NCBI GenBank assembly: GCA_040389065.1
Contig: JAZKAR010000030.1
Location: forward strand, 5,391 to 69,390
Source: JAZKAR01 sp040389065
GTDB lineage: Bacteria > Pseudomonadota > Gammaproteobacteria > Burkholderiales > Casimicrobiaceae
Direction: 5' to 3'
Length of the DNA stretch: 64,000 nt
Under the pieces are notes generated by a model that saw only the letters and a program-made list of their open reading frames with translations, was not told where the DNA came from and did not search any database. Of the stretch, positions 35,600 to 44,540 are shown in pieces; positions within the stretch are counted from its first letter, which is position 1, and each line of letters begins with the position of its first letter. Made by a program: the position numbers and the translations under genes.

Positions 35600-36829
35600 T
35601 TACACCATCAAAGCATGATTAAAATCTTTTAATAGATCTTCAATGTCTTCTATGCCGACTGATAGGCGTATTAATGAATCATTAATACCCATGCTTTGGC
35701 GTCGCTCAGCGCCCATTTCCCAATAAATGGTATCCGCTACCGGAATCGCCAAGGTACGTGTATCACCCAAATGGCTAGAACATATGACGGTATTTAATTT
35801 TTTAAGAAAATCTATTTTATTTAAACCCTCTGCTAATTCGATCGAGATTAATCCACCGTATGATTTAAATATTCTTTTTGCGAGTTTATGCTGAGCATGC
35901 GCTACTAGACCGGGATAATAAACTTTCTGAACTCCAGGATGGGCTGTAAAAAATACAGCAAGCTCTAAGGCATTGCCGCAAATTCGATTCATACGCAAAG
36001 CGAGCGTTTCAGCCCCTACTGCAATTCTATGCGCTGCTTCTGCAGACAATGTAGCGCCAATATCTCTTGCGCCTTTTTTGCGTATTTGAGTTATTCCCCA
36101 CAATGCTGAATCACCGCGTTGATAGTTTTCATAAATATGTGGGAATGTTTGCCAGTTGTAATGCCCCGTATCAGTCACGGCCCCTCCCAGCGCATTGCCA
36201 TGCCCTGCAATATATTTTGTAAGGGAATTGATGATTAAAGAAGCTTTAACTGTACTGGCCTGAAATAAATAGGGGGACGTTAAGGTATTATCAACAATAT
36301 AGATAAGATTGTTTGTGGCACAAAGCTCCCCTATTTTTTCAAGGTCTGCTATTTGTGTACAGGGGTTAGCAATGGTTTCTACAAAAACAGCACGCGTATT
36401 AGGCCTCAGGGCTGCCTCAACATTTTCAACCTGCGTTGCATCTACAAAAGTAATCTCACACCCAAACGCACTTAGCGTACCAAAAAAACTATTCGTATTT
36501 CCAAATATATAAGCACTAGCAATAATATGATCATTTGCTCTAAATAAAGCCAAAAAAACTGCACTAATTGCTGCCATGCCAGTACTAAAGCACGCTGTTG
36601 CTACCCCTCCTTCCATTGCATTTATTTTTGCTTCAAGGGCGCTATTGGTAGGGTTTCCTTGGCGACCATAAACATAACCTGACTTTTCGCCTTGAAAAAT
36701 TTTTATTAGATCTTCAGGGTCTTCAAATGCATAAGGAACAGATATATGTACCGGCTTATGAACGGCGCCATGCTCAATAGTTTGACGCCGATCGCTATGT
36801 AATATGGTAGTAGTAAAGCCCTGCTTCAT
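35600..36829 (-). CDS. Cys/Met metabolism PLP enzyme (O-acetylhomoserine sulfhydrylase / cystathionine gamma-synthase type)
   Basis: A 409-residue fold-type I PLP enzyme. The PLP lysine is K205 in NSLTKYIAGHG, the tyrosine pair YVYGRQGNPT contacts the phosphate, and the C-terminal LIRLSVGIEDIEDLL is family-typical. Members join sulfide or cysteine to activated homoserine in methionine synthesis, or run gamma-lyase reactions. The sequence cannot separate these. No methionine genes are adjacent. Confidence 0.88.
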   Translation of the reverse strand: MKQGFTTTILHSDRRQTIEHGAVHKPVHISVPYAFEDPEDLIKIFQGEKSGYVYGRQGNPTNSALEAKINAMEGGVATACFSTGMAAISAVFLALFRANDHIIASAYIFGNTNSFFGTLSAFGCEITFVDATQVENVEAALRPNTRAVFVETIANPCTQIADLEKIGELCATNNLIYIVDNTLTSPYLFQASTVKASLIINSLTKYIAGHGNALGGAVTDTGHYNWQTFPHIYENYQRGDSALWGITQIRKKGARDIGATLSAEAAHRIAVGAETLALRMNRICGNALELAVFFTAHPGVQKVYYPGLVAHAQHKLAKRIFKSYGGLISIELAEGLNKIDFLKKLNTVICSSHLGDTRTLAIPVADTIYWEMGAERRQSMGINDSLIRLSVGIEDIEDLLKDFNHALMV

Positions 36830-37043
36830 TTATCAATTACCTTTTGAAAAATTCATGCTTCAATCAAATGTCAAAAACACCTTACGCTTATTTTTAAGCA
36901 TCAAAGTGGAGCAGCATCATAAATATTGCTTCTCTGTACTTAGTAAAATTTAATTAAACACTATTTATTATGGAGTGATGTTAACCTATGGCTTATAGTA
37001 CAGTCTCATTACATAAGCACTTGAATTTAATAGACAGTAAGAC

Positions 37044-37150
37044 TAGAAGTTACGCAGTTGATTTTCATCAATATTGCAATGCAGCCATTACAAGGAATAG
37101 GTCAAATTGCTAATACACTGGACTGGCAGAATCAAACTGCATGACTTCTA
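37044..37150. mobile_element. MITE-like element, copy H, with an unrelated centre
   Basis: Termini TAGAAGTTACGCAGTTG and CAAACTGCATGACTTCTA match the family, but most of the interior (about 37075-37130) does not resemble the other copies. Flanks aagac/aaggc match 4 of 5 bases. It may be a second sub-family sharing only the ends. Confidence 0.75.
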
Positions 37151-37237
37151 AAGGCATATGATAAAGGTATGAATTTGTATACAGCAAGCTTTTATTTTCA
37201 GTATAAAAGTAGCTTTACGCTGTAAAACTTAAAAAGT

Positions 37238-37346
37238 TAGAAGCTACGCAGTTGATTATGTCAATTTGCCATAATACTACGTGTACTGTATGCATTGCGA
37301 TGCGAGGCATCTCATGTTTTGATAGTGCTCAACTGCATAACTTCTA
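37238..37346. mobile_element. MITE-like palindromic element, copy I
   Basis: TAGAAGCTACGCAGTTG to CAACTGCATAACTTCTA with a well-kept centre (ACTACGTGTACTGTATGCATTGC) and a shortened left arm. Flanks aaagt/aaaga match 4 of 5. It ends just before the stop of the leftward mgtC-type gene, 87 bases from copy H. Confidence 0.85.
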
Positions 37347-37358
37347 AAAGACTATTTT

Positions 37359-37847
37359 TTATGATTTGATATGTGTTTTAGGTTTTTCTACTTTAGGAAC
37401 AAGGGCTATAATGATGAGAGCCAATACAGTGCTTATAATCGCAGTTGCTTCGCGGCCCATTCCTACTGTCATGCCTAATGCGGCAGTTAGCCAAATGCCG
37501 GCTGCAGTTGTCATTCCTTTAGTATCGCCATTTTTCTCGTTCTTAATAATTACACCTGAACCTAGAAAACCTATGCCTGCTACTAACCCTTGTAATATAC
37601 GCGTAATATCACCCATTGAAGCCCCTGCCTGCTGAGGCACAAATACAAACATAGCTGAACCTAAAGCAACGAGCATATGCGTGCGCACACCTGCTCCCTT
37701 ACCTTTAGCTTCTCGATCATAACCTAGTAAGCCACCTAAACAGGCAGCAAGCAAAAGACGAAACATAATACGAACAGCACTTGGTAAATCATTGATATCA
37801 GATAACTCATCATTTAAAGTTTCCATGATGAGTTGAGAAAAGCTCAT
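37359..37847 (-). CDS. MgtC/SapB family membrane protein
   Basis: A 162-residue inner-membrane protein with four to five helices. The N-terminal block LLLAACLGGLLGYDREAKGK and GVRTHMLVALGSAMF, plus GLVAGIGFLGSGVIIKN, define the MgtC/SapB family. MgtC modulates the F-type ATPase and magnesium/acid tolerance; many short homologues have unknown roles. AGGA lies 6 bases before the ATG. The C-terminal soluble domain of full MgtC is absent. Confidence 0.9.
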   Translation of the reverse strand: MSFSQLIMETLNDELSDINDLPSAVRIMFRLLLAACLGGLLGYDREAKGKGAGVRTHMLVALGSAMFVFVPQQAGASMGDITRILQGLVAGIGFLGSGVIIKNEKNGDTKGMTTAAGIWLTAALGMTVGMGREATAIISTVLALIIIALVPKVEKPKTHIKS

Positions 37848-38086
37848 ATTGATTCCTAAAATTTTTATGCATAATTAGATTCAACTGCAGAAGCACTAGT
37901 TGATAAAACTTCATGAAAATATTAAATAGTAAACTTAGAGCAGTAATACTTACCTATCATGCCTTTTATATAGCAGGCTAACAATTGGCGAAAACGATAT
38001 TGTATATTTTAAACCATTATTTTTATAGAGAATTAAGCAAATAAAATAACCGCCAAAGGGTTGATTTCGCTTTTTATTATCATTTT

Positions 38087-38503
38087 CTATTTTCCATCAG
38101 CAACAAATTGATATTGTTTTCCAAAAGACGATTTACATTCTCCTACAGCCTGCCGGCCTTCAAACAAAAAATCACATGTTATCTTTTCTCCATCTACCGC
38201 CGACATATAGGCTTTTGCAGAGTTAGAGGTAACTTCAGAAAAAGTATCTACTGCATGAATTCTGCGACCGTAACCAACTAATGCAGTACCTGCGGTAGTG
38301 CCACGACTTACAATATAAAACCCATTAAATTGCTTCTTATTAATTGCCACCGATATATGACGATCATTAGAATCATAAAAGCCTGCATAGGTATTTGAAT
38401 GATCATCAATCAATTGAAATAATACTGGAGGCAACGAGGCACACCCTGCCAATACAATACTGAACCCAAGTAAAGTAAATTTATTCGTTAGCGTTTTTAA
38501 CAT
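38087..38503 (-). CDS. Putative lipoprotein
   Basis: A 138-residue protein with a lipoprotein signal ending in the lipobox LAGC, so it is expected to be lipid-anchored at Cys near residue 20. The start at 38503 has AAGGGAAA upstream; the longer frame adds 22 residues that lack sense as a signal. The mature part is beta-rich (GFYDSNDRHISVAINKKQF) with a C-terminal Cys pair (ITCDFLFEGRQAVGECKSS) that could form a disulfide. Function unknown. Confidence 0.72.
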   Translation of the reverse strand: MLKTLTNKFTLLGFSIVLAGCASLPPVLFQLIDDHSNTYAGFYDSNDRHISVAINKKQFNGFYIVSRGTTAGTALVGYGRRIHAVDTFSEVTSNSAKAYMSAVDGEKITCDFLFEGRQAVGECKSSFGKQYQFVADGK

Positions 38504-39006
38504 GATATTTTTCCCTTTTATTCTTTTAGAAGTTGTGCAGTAATAATTTTTAATTTCTATACATTTCAAAATGACAATTTAATGGAGCTAAAAATTTCCT
38601 AGAATGAATAACTAAATACCCTATAAAAATTATTTTTTTATTATTTATCATCAAAAAATAATTTGGATTGCAACAAAAGCATTTAGAAACAAATATAATT
38701 TTAAAGTTTTTATTTTCATAAAAACTTGGTATACTTATAAAGTATAAAACTTTCATGAACTATATTTTATTGTAACTATTTTTCAAAGCCCTAACTAATT
38801 CAAATAATGTACATGTATTTTTATGCCCAGTAATTTCATATCAATATATCAAATAAGCATATAAAAATAAATAATGATTTTATAGTGAATGTTACAAAAG
38901 CTTACTTAACCAAAAGTAAACTTCAGTAAAATTTTATTCAAGTAAATATTACGCTTTACACGCTTTTTACACGCCTAATGATGTAATTAACGAAAGGAAT
39001 TTTACT
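38504..39006. other. AT-rich gap with one MITE terminus
   Basis: A lone TAGAAGTTGTGCAGT at 38527-38541 resembles a left MITE end but no right end follows. The rest is very AT-rich with no recognised gene. AAAGGAA precedes the next start. Confidence 0.45.
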
Positions 39007-39501
39007 ATGAAAACCATTTACCCTGCGAAAGCTGCCCAGAAAATAATAGCGATTACCTTATTAAGCTTTATGCTAGGCCTTACTCATGCAGCACCGCCTG
39101 ATGAACCTCAAAACGTAGTTTCTGTTAATGAAAGTGTTAACCTTGTTTCTCCAAAGTCGCAAAATGGTATTGATTACTTATCTGGAGGAATTGGTGATGA
39201 AGAGCTTGCTGCTATCAAGCAAGCAGCACGAGACTATAATCTTCATCTTACTTTTTCAGAGGGCCGCAGCAATGCATATACGTCTGACATAAGGCTTACT
39301 ATTAATCGTGTACGCGGTAAAAACCTGTTGAGTCTAGAACAAGTAGGCCCTCTCGTTTATATAAAGCTTCCTGCGGGGCAGTATGATATTACAGCCGACT
39401 TAGAAGGACGCGCTCAAAAGCGTCGAGTTACAGTGGGATCAAAAGCGTCTAAGAATGTACAGTTTCATTGGAATGCGTCTGAAGAAACCCTCTCTCGCTA
39501 G
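39007..39501 (+). CDS. Exported regulatory-like (carboxypeptidase D-type) small protein
   Basis: A 164-residue exported protein. The signal peptide ends near LTHA (residue 28). A central GGIGDEELAAIKQAARDYNL block and the C-terminal VYIKLPAGQYDITADLEGRAQKRRV resemble the carboxypeptidase-regulatory-like proteins common in Burkholderiales genomes. Function unknown; the domain is a small beta sandwich. AAGGAA precedes the ATG by 6-7 bases. A 56-codon gene follows. Confidence 0.8.
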   Translation: MKTIYPAKAAQKIIAITLLSFMLGLTHAAPPDEPQNVVSVNESVNLVSPKSQNGIDYLSGGIGDEELAAIKQAARDYNLHLTFSEGRSNAYTSDIRLTINRVRGKNLLSLEQVGPLVYIKLPAGQYDITADLEGRAQKRRVTVGSKASKNVQFHWNASEETLSR

Positions 39502-39591
39502 TAAAAATAAGCCTTAGCCACTCTTATCAGTCTGGAGGTGGAAATACATTAACGTTAAGAACACTAACATGATTAATTCAAGGAGACTGAA

Positions 39592-39762
39592 ATGAATGAG
39601 CAAAATATTAATGAAGAACACAAAGTGATAGCTTCAGATACTTCAGTAGAATGGTTGCTTGATGATAGCTTAGAGGCTACTTTTCCTGCTAGTGATCCTG
39701 TTGCTATTACTACCCCTGAATCTTTCGCTGTCCCTGATATTAAACCTGTATTTCCAAAATAA
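39592..39762 (+). CDS. Small conserved protein with DSLEATFPASDP motif
   Basis: A 56-residue protein beginning MNEQNINEEH and carrying WLLDDSLEATFPASDPVAIT (residues 21-40). This D-x-LEATFPASDP-x-x-x-T signature is a recurrent small-protein motif in proteobacterial genomes; its function is not known to me. AAGGAGACTGA lies right before the ATG, an excellent site. It is followed by a strong palindromic terminator and lies 90 bases after the exported protein gene, so they may be co-transcribed. Confidence 0.85.
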   Translation: MNEQNINEEHKVIASDTSVEWLLDDSLEATFPASDPVAITTPESFAVPDIKPVFPK

Positions 39763-39856
39763 TATACTAAAGATAAAATTTAAAATAACGATGCTTTATT
39801 TGTTAGGTATTACGCTTCTTCTATTATAAGTATAGCAAGATGTATTATTGATAAAT

Positions 39857-39899
39857 AAAGAGGAGGAGTAATAAATTAAATTTATTACTCCTCCTCTTT
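39857..39899. terminator. Perfect 21-bp palindrome, probable terminator
   Basis: A 21-base arm starting AAAGAGGAGGAG (39857-39877) is exactly complementary to 39879-39899, with one base between. A G-rich outer stem and A/T inner part make a very stable hairpin about 95 bases after the small-protein gene. Confidence 0.6.
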
Positions 39900-40317
39900 G
39901 CTGTTTATATTTTTATATACTACTTGTTAAAGCATAAGCAAAACATTTTGATATTTATGATAAATATCAGATGACTCCCTACAAATAATTAATATTAAAT
40001 AATAAAACAACAAAACTTTAATTTTGAATATACATATTACCATGCATTATTTAATAAAATATTATATTTTTATTAAATAATTAAAATACAACCTCTTTTA
40101 AAATAATTACTTAAAATATATATAGGGGTTATTGCTGTAGCATATAAATTAAAATTAAATATATTATATTTTTAGAAATTTTATTTATTAAATGTAAAGG
40201 GGGTAAGGAAAGAGGAATGTCGTAGGGGGTATTATTACCATTAAGACTTTTATTATTTTGATAAAATTTTAATGAAACACTACTCACTATTCTTTAATTT
40301 AAAACTAAGGAACTCAT
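39900..40317. other. Very AT-rich leader region
   Basis: Long A/T tracts with a short G-rich island near 40198-40240 (GTAAAGGGGGTAAGG, GTAGGGGGTATT). No gene recognised. It precedes the stress-type gene at 40318 and probably holds its promoter. Confidence 0.4.
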
Positions 40318-40965
40318 ATGACCTCGAACCAAAGAAACGACGCAAATAACAATTTAAATGCTTCATCAGCTCAGAGAGATCCTCAGCAGCAATTTGATGC
40401 AAATCGTCAAAATGCTGGTAATAACCAAGCAAACACTCAACGAAATGCTCAAAACAATAATTCTGACCAACAGAATTTACGTAGCAGTTCACATCCTAAT
40501 CAACAGCAAGATAATCAAAGAAATGCTCAATCTCAAGAGCAAAATGAGCGTTCAGCACCTTCTCGTAATCAAACAGCTTCACAGCAACAGCAATCAGAAG
40601 CAACACGTCATGGAAGTTCTCACGCAAGCCAAGATGATAAATCAGGCAAATCATCTATGAGCGCTTCAGGCTCAAGCTCAGAAAACCAATCGAATTCACG
40701 TTCTGCTAGTGGCCGCTCACAAGATGATGAAGATACACGCAACAGATCGGCTTCATCTTCTTCACGAGGCACTCAAGGTGGAACCCATGAGCAGCACGTA
40801 GAAGCAGGCCGCCAAAGTCATAAAAATGACTCAAATGCGCGCTCAGCTGGTAGTCGCTTACAAGAGGATGATAACCGTTCACGTGGAACGCAAGGCGGTA
40901 CGCATGAACAACACGTAGAGGCTGGTCGGCAAAGCCATAAGAATGATAATACGCGTAATACGTAA
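40318..40965 (+). CDS. Low-complexity KGG-like stress protein
   Basis: A 215-residue hydrophilic protein. Residues 1-135 are Gln/Asn/Ser/Arg-rich and surely disordered. Two copies of GTQGGTHEQHVEAGRQSHKN lie near residues 150-170 and 190-210. These resemble the general-stress KGG repeats of small Burkholderiales proteins. The two copies differ at many third codon positions, so the duplication is old or the protein repeat is selected. TAAGGAACTCAT precedes the ATG. Likely role is stress or desiccation related; inferred. Confidence 0.75.
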   Translation: MTSNQRNDANNNLNASSAQRDPQQQFDANRQNAGNNQANTQRNAQNNNSDQQNLRSSSHPNQQQDNQRNAQSQEQNERSAPSRNQTASQQQQSEATRHGSSHASQDDKSGKSSMSASGSSSENQSNSRSASGRSQDDEDTRNRSASSSSRGTQGGTHEQHVEAGRQSHKNDSNARSAGSRLQEDDNRSRGTQGGTHEQHVEAGRQSHKNDNTRNT

Positions 40966-40995
40966 TTGTTCTGCCTCTGATTAAATACAAGGAAT

Positions 40996-41030
40996 TGCGA
41001 AACATCATCATAGATGTTTCGCATTTTTTA
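40996..41030 (+). terminator. Terminator of the KGG-like gene
   Basis: TGCGAAACATC (40996-41006) pairs with GATGTTTCGCA (41013-41023) and is followed by TTTTTTATT. Confidence 0.85.
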
Positions 41031-41148
41031 TTATTTTAAATTGTGCTTAAAGCGCTTACAGATAATAAACATAAGTATACATATAGCAAGACATAAATTA
41101 AGTGTTTATAACTAACTGCACTTGAATATTTATGTCATTAACTTAGTA

Positions 41149-42537
41149 TTAAAATTCGATAAGGTAACGCATTTTAAAGTTTTTCCCTTTAATTTTAGCG
41201 TTACATAATTGAGAAAAACATGCTTTTGCAACACTGCGTTTAATAGCAACAAAGGTAACAAATTCAAAAATATTAATCTTACCGATATTTGCGCCTTCCA
41301 TACCGCCCTCTCCTGTAAAGCCTCCTAATATATCACCAGGACGCAACTTATCTCGTTTGCCGCCTAAAATTGATAATGTCACCATTGGCGCTTGTAACGC
41401 TTGTTGCTCTTTAGGCATAGCAGGTGGCAAACTAAACCATTCAACAGGTTTTTTTTGATAATCTTCAATTAAATTAACAAATCTCATTTCATTAGGCGCA
41501 CACAAATTTAGCGCCAGCCCTTTATCAGTACCCCTACCTGTTCGGCCAATTCTATGAATATGAACTTCTGTATCTTTAGAAACATCAACATTGATAACAG
41601 CATTCAATGTTTGAATATCTAATCCTCTGGCAGCCACATCGGTAGCGACAAGTACCGAGCAGCTTTGATTTGCAAATTGCACGAGTATTTGGTCACGCTC
41701 ACGTTGTTCAAGTTCACCATATAACGCCAGTGCACTAAAACCTTGTGCCTGTAAATCAGCAGCTAGCTCTCGGCATTGAACTTTAGTATTACAAAATGCT
41801 AACGTAGAAACAGGTTTGTAATGATTTAAAAGTGCAGCAACTGCAGCATTACGATGTGAAGGGGATATTTCATAAAAGCGCTGCTCAATCTGGCTCGCTG
41901 CATGCTGGCTTTCTAATTTAACCTCTATAGGGTTCTTAAGATAGCGGGCACTTATTTTACGAATAGTATCAGGGTACGTGGCAGAAAATAACAACGTTTG
42001 TCGATCACGCGGGCATTCATTAATAATACCTGCAATTTCTTCCTGAAAGCCCATATCAAGCATACGATCTGCTTCATCAAGCACTAACATGCGTATGCGC
42101 GTTAAATCAATAGATTTACGCTCAATATGATCACGAATACGACCAGGTGTACCTACTACAATATGTGCACCATGTTCAAGAGAACTCATTTGAGGTCTCA
42201 TTGGCGCTCCGCCGCATAATGTTAGTATTTTAATATTATCTGTAGCACATGCTAGTCTACGTAACTCTTTAGCTACTTGATCTGCTAACTCTCGTGTAGG
42301 GCAAAGCACTAAGCCTTGAATTGCAAAAGAAGCAGGGTTAAGGCTATGTAATAAGCCGATACCAAAAGCAGCAGTTTTACCACTGCCAGTTTTTGCCTGC
42401 GCGATCACATCACGTCGATCGAGTATTAATGGGAGACTTTGCGCCTGAATAGGCGTCATCTGCTGATAACCTAAACGGTTAAGATTGTTTAAGAAAACCT
42501 CTGATAAAGGTAAACTTGAAAAAGAATGTATTGTCAC
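41149..42537 (-). CDS. dbpA: ATP-dependent RNA helicase DbpA
   Basis: A 462-residue DEAD-box helicase. Q motif (YQQMTPIQAQSLP), GSGKT, PTRELA, VLDEADRMLDMGF, SAT and HRIGRTGRG are all in place. The C-terminal DbpA RNA-binding domain (ILGGKRDKLRPGDILGGF onward) directs it to hairpin 92 of 23S rRNA during 50S assembly. The first codon is GTG; no ATG exists before residue 27 and no clear ribosome site is seen. Confidence 0.95.
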   Translation of the reverse strand: MTIHSFSSLPLSEVFLNNLNRLGYQQMTPIQAQSLPLILDRRDVIAQAKTGSGKTAAFGIGLLHSLNPASFAIQGLVLCPTRELADQVAKELRRLACATDNIKILTLCGGAPMRPQMSSLEHGAHIVVGTPGRIRDHIERKSIDLTRIRMLVLDEADRMLDMGFQEEIAGIINECPRDRQTLLFSATYPDTIRKISARYLKNPIEVKLESQHAASQIEQRFYEISPSHRNAAVAALLNHYKPVSTLAFCNTKVQCRELAADLQAQGFSALALYGELEQRERDQILVQFANQSCSVLVATDVAARGLDIQTLNAVINVDVSKDTEVHIHRIGRTGRGTDKGLALNLCAPNEMRFVNLIEDYQKKPVEWFSLPPAMPKEQQALQAPMVTLSILGGKRDKLRPGDILGGFTGEGGMEGANIGKINIFEFVTFVAIKRSVAKACFSQLCNAKIKGKNFKMRYLIEF

Positions 42538-43128
42538 AATAATTTAGCAATAATAAGCGTAAAGAGAAACAGTCTAACAGCTGAAAACGCGGTTTACCAG
42601 AATAAATTTTTAAAAAATTTGCCGAAATTTCTTTTTTTATTAAGCGCTAATTTTTAATTTTTTTTTTAAAAAACCTCAACTATTGTTATACACATCAAAT
42701 CATTAGCATCCAATCAGTTACAAAGTATAATTTTTAATTGTGGTGAATATCGTCTAAAAAAAAATAATCATTTTGCCGATTTTATTAATTTCAAATATCC
42801 AATTGCTTATTTTTAGGTAAAATAGCTTATCCTTGGAGATACCTTATTAACATAACGGTACAAAAATCTTCAAGGAAGAAAGCTCCCTATTTGTGATTGA
42901 AAAAACAAAAGGGGAAGGTGATAAACACTATGCAGTACACTTTTTCATAAAATTATGTTGACCTTTAGAGCAGACTATGTAACTATGTGTGCGTAATTGA
43001 CTCAAGTGGTAAGAATGTTTATGTTAAGTGTAGTTGCTCATTGTGGTACCTCAGTTTTATTATCTTCTTCCTTGATTTTCATTCACACTGAGCATTCGCT
43101 CACCAATTAAATTTTAAGGAAATACATA
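42538..43128. promoter_or_regulatory. Divergent region with long cold-shock leader
   Basis: 590 bases between dbpA (left) and the cold-shock gene (right). Cold-shock mRNAs usually have long structured 5' leaders, and this gap holds no other gene, so much of 42830-43128 is probably leader. A -10-like TAAAAT occurs near 42820. TTAAGGAAATACATA supplies the ribosome site. Confidence 0.45.
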
Positions 43129-43332
43129 ATGGCAACAGGTACAGTTAAGTGGTTTAATGATTCCAAAGGTTTTGGATTTATTACCCCTGACCAAGGTGGT
43201 GAAGATTTATTTGCTCATTTCTCAGAAATTCGTTCGGATGGCTTTAAATCCCTCCAAGAAAATCAAAAAGTAAGCTTTGACGTAACTCAAGGTGCAAAAG
43301 GTCAACAAGCTTCTAACATTAAAATTATCTAA
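43129..43332 (+). CDS. Cold-shock protein
   Basis: A 67-residue single OB-fold protein of the CspA family. RNP1 (KGFGFITP) and RNP2 (DLFAHFSEI) are present. It binds single-stranded RNA and DNA and acts as an RNA chaperone. AAGGAA precedes the start. Terminator with a UUCG loop follows. Confidence 0.97.
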   Translation: MATGTVKWFNDSKGFGFITPDQGGEDLFAHFSEIRSDGFKSLQENQKVSFDVTQGAKGQQASNIKII

Positions 43333-43353
43333 TAATTTTTTTGTGTAGCTAAG

Positions 43354-43379
43354 AAAAACCTCGCTTCGGCGAGGTTTTT
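43354..43379. terminator. UUCG-loop bidirectional terminator
   Basis: AAAAACCTCGC, TTCG loop, GCGAGGTTTTT. The tetraloop and A/T flanks make it work in both directions between the cold-shock gene and the leftward gene ending at 43400. Confidence 0.9.
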
Positions 43380-43399
43380 GCATTGTTTTATAATAACTA

Positions 43400-44233
43400 T
43401 TAATTCCACTCATCATCATTACTAAAACTCACGTTACTTGAACCATCATCCCACGAAGAGTTATCAGCGACACCAAAATCCGCACCGCCCATATTACTAT
43501 TAGGATCATTATTCTCTAGCGGGTTAACAGCATTTTCTTGATGATTACCCATAAATCGATTCGCAAGCGCTTGACCTGCTACTAATCCTGCTCCCATTGC
43601 TGCCCCACTGGCTAAACTGCCTAACAAACCTGATCCTGCTCCCCCATTGCCGCCACCATAACCAGGCGCGTTCCCCATTCCACCACCACCAGGCACTCCT
43701 CCTACTCCGCCAGAATTACCATAGCGATTGCCTCCCAATATGCCTGAAAAGCTTCTAAATATTAAGCGAATGATAAAAAAAGCTAGCAAAAGAACGCCAG
43801 CTATCCATACAAATGATGGTATGCCTCCGCTTTGTGCAAGATTAGGTTTGGCAGGATATTGGGGTGATTGTAAAGATTTTCTAGCAACATGTGAATCGGA
43901 TACAGATAGCTTAGCCTTTAAACTTTGAAGGGCTTGAGGCTTAGCAAAAGGAAGCCCTGGCGCTAAACGTTCAGCTGTATTTAATTCAGTTTTGGCTTGG
44001 TTAATTTGCCCTTGCTTTGCAAAAAGTTCAGCTTGTACATAATGCGCTTTTGCACTGTTAGGATGATCGCGCAGCACTTTATCCATCATAACTTGTGCTT
44101 CTTCAAACTTGCCTGCTTGTGCTGCTTGATACACTTGATGCATCGTAATCGTATCTTGCGCTGCATAAACTGGTAAAGAGGTACATAACGCTAAGCCTAT
44201 AAAGGCGGCAGTAAAAATCAATTTTCTTGACAT
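43400..44233 (-). CDS. TPR protein with signal/anchor and Gly-rich C-terminal region
   Basis: A 277-residue protein. A signal peptide ends near VYA (residue 24). Residues 30-100 hold two TPR units (YQAAQAGKFEEAQVMMDKVL, AHYVQAELFAKQGQINQAKT). A membrane helix lies near 140-160 (FVWIAGVLLLAFFIIRLIF), then a Gly/Asn-rich flexible stretch, GAAMGAGLVAGQALAN and an acidic tail. This layout is common in Burkholderiales; role unknown. AGGAG lies 9 bases before the ATG. Confidence 0.8.
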   Translation of the reverse strand: MSRKLIFTAAFIGLALCTSLPVYAAQDTITMHQVYQAAQAGKFEEAQVMMDKVLRDHPNSAKAHYVQAELFAKQGQINQAKTELNTAERLAPGLPFAKPQALQSLKAKLSVSDSHVARKSLQSPQYPAKPNLAQSGGIPSFVWIAGVLLLAFFIIRLIFRSFSGILGGNRYGNSGGVGGVPGGGGMGNAPGYGGGNGGAGSGLLGSLASGAAMGAGLVAGQALANRFMGNHQENAVNPLENNDPNSNMGGADFGVADNSSWDDGSSNVSFSNDDEWN

Positions 44234-44540
44234 AGATTTATCTCCTACTCACTATATAACAATATAACTTAATAAGTTTATTGTGTCATTGATATTAATA
44301 TCTGTGTAGATAAAAGCCCAATTCCACTATAAAACTGTGCACGCTCGAACATTTGAATTTACTGTAAGACTGCCTTTCATCTGTATTTAGTAAATTTAAT
44401 GTAGTAGCAATACATTCACTATTACCCCACACAAAATTTGTTAGTTATTTTTAAACATTTGCTCTGTGAGTTTTTAATAAATATGGTTTTATTCTGCTGA
44501 AATAAAGTTAGGATAAAATTGTTTTTAAGGATGAACATTT
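44234..44540. other. Divergent gap
   Basis: About 300 AT-rich bases between divergent genes. TTTTTAAGGATGAAC gives the ribosome site for the rightward gene. Nothing else seen. Confidence 0.35.

Noticed and set aside
37366..37635. Rightward frame over the MgtC gene
   Set aside because: Shadow of the membrane-protein codons on the other strand.
38527..38541. Single MITE-like left end TAGAAGTTGTGCAGT
   Set aside because: No matching right end or interior follows, so it is not listed as an element copy; it may be a remnant.
38550..38756. Leftward 68-codon frame
   Set aside because: Lies in very AT-rich DNA, Phe/Ile/Lys-rich composition without family likeness, no ribosome site.
40706..41011. 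Leftward frames opposite the KGG-like gene
   Set aside because: Low-complexity shadow of the coding strand; the rightward frame has the ribosome site and recognisable repeats.
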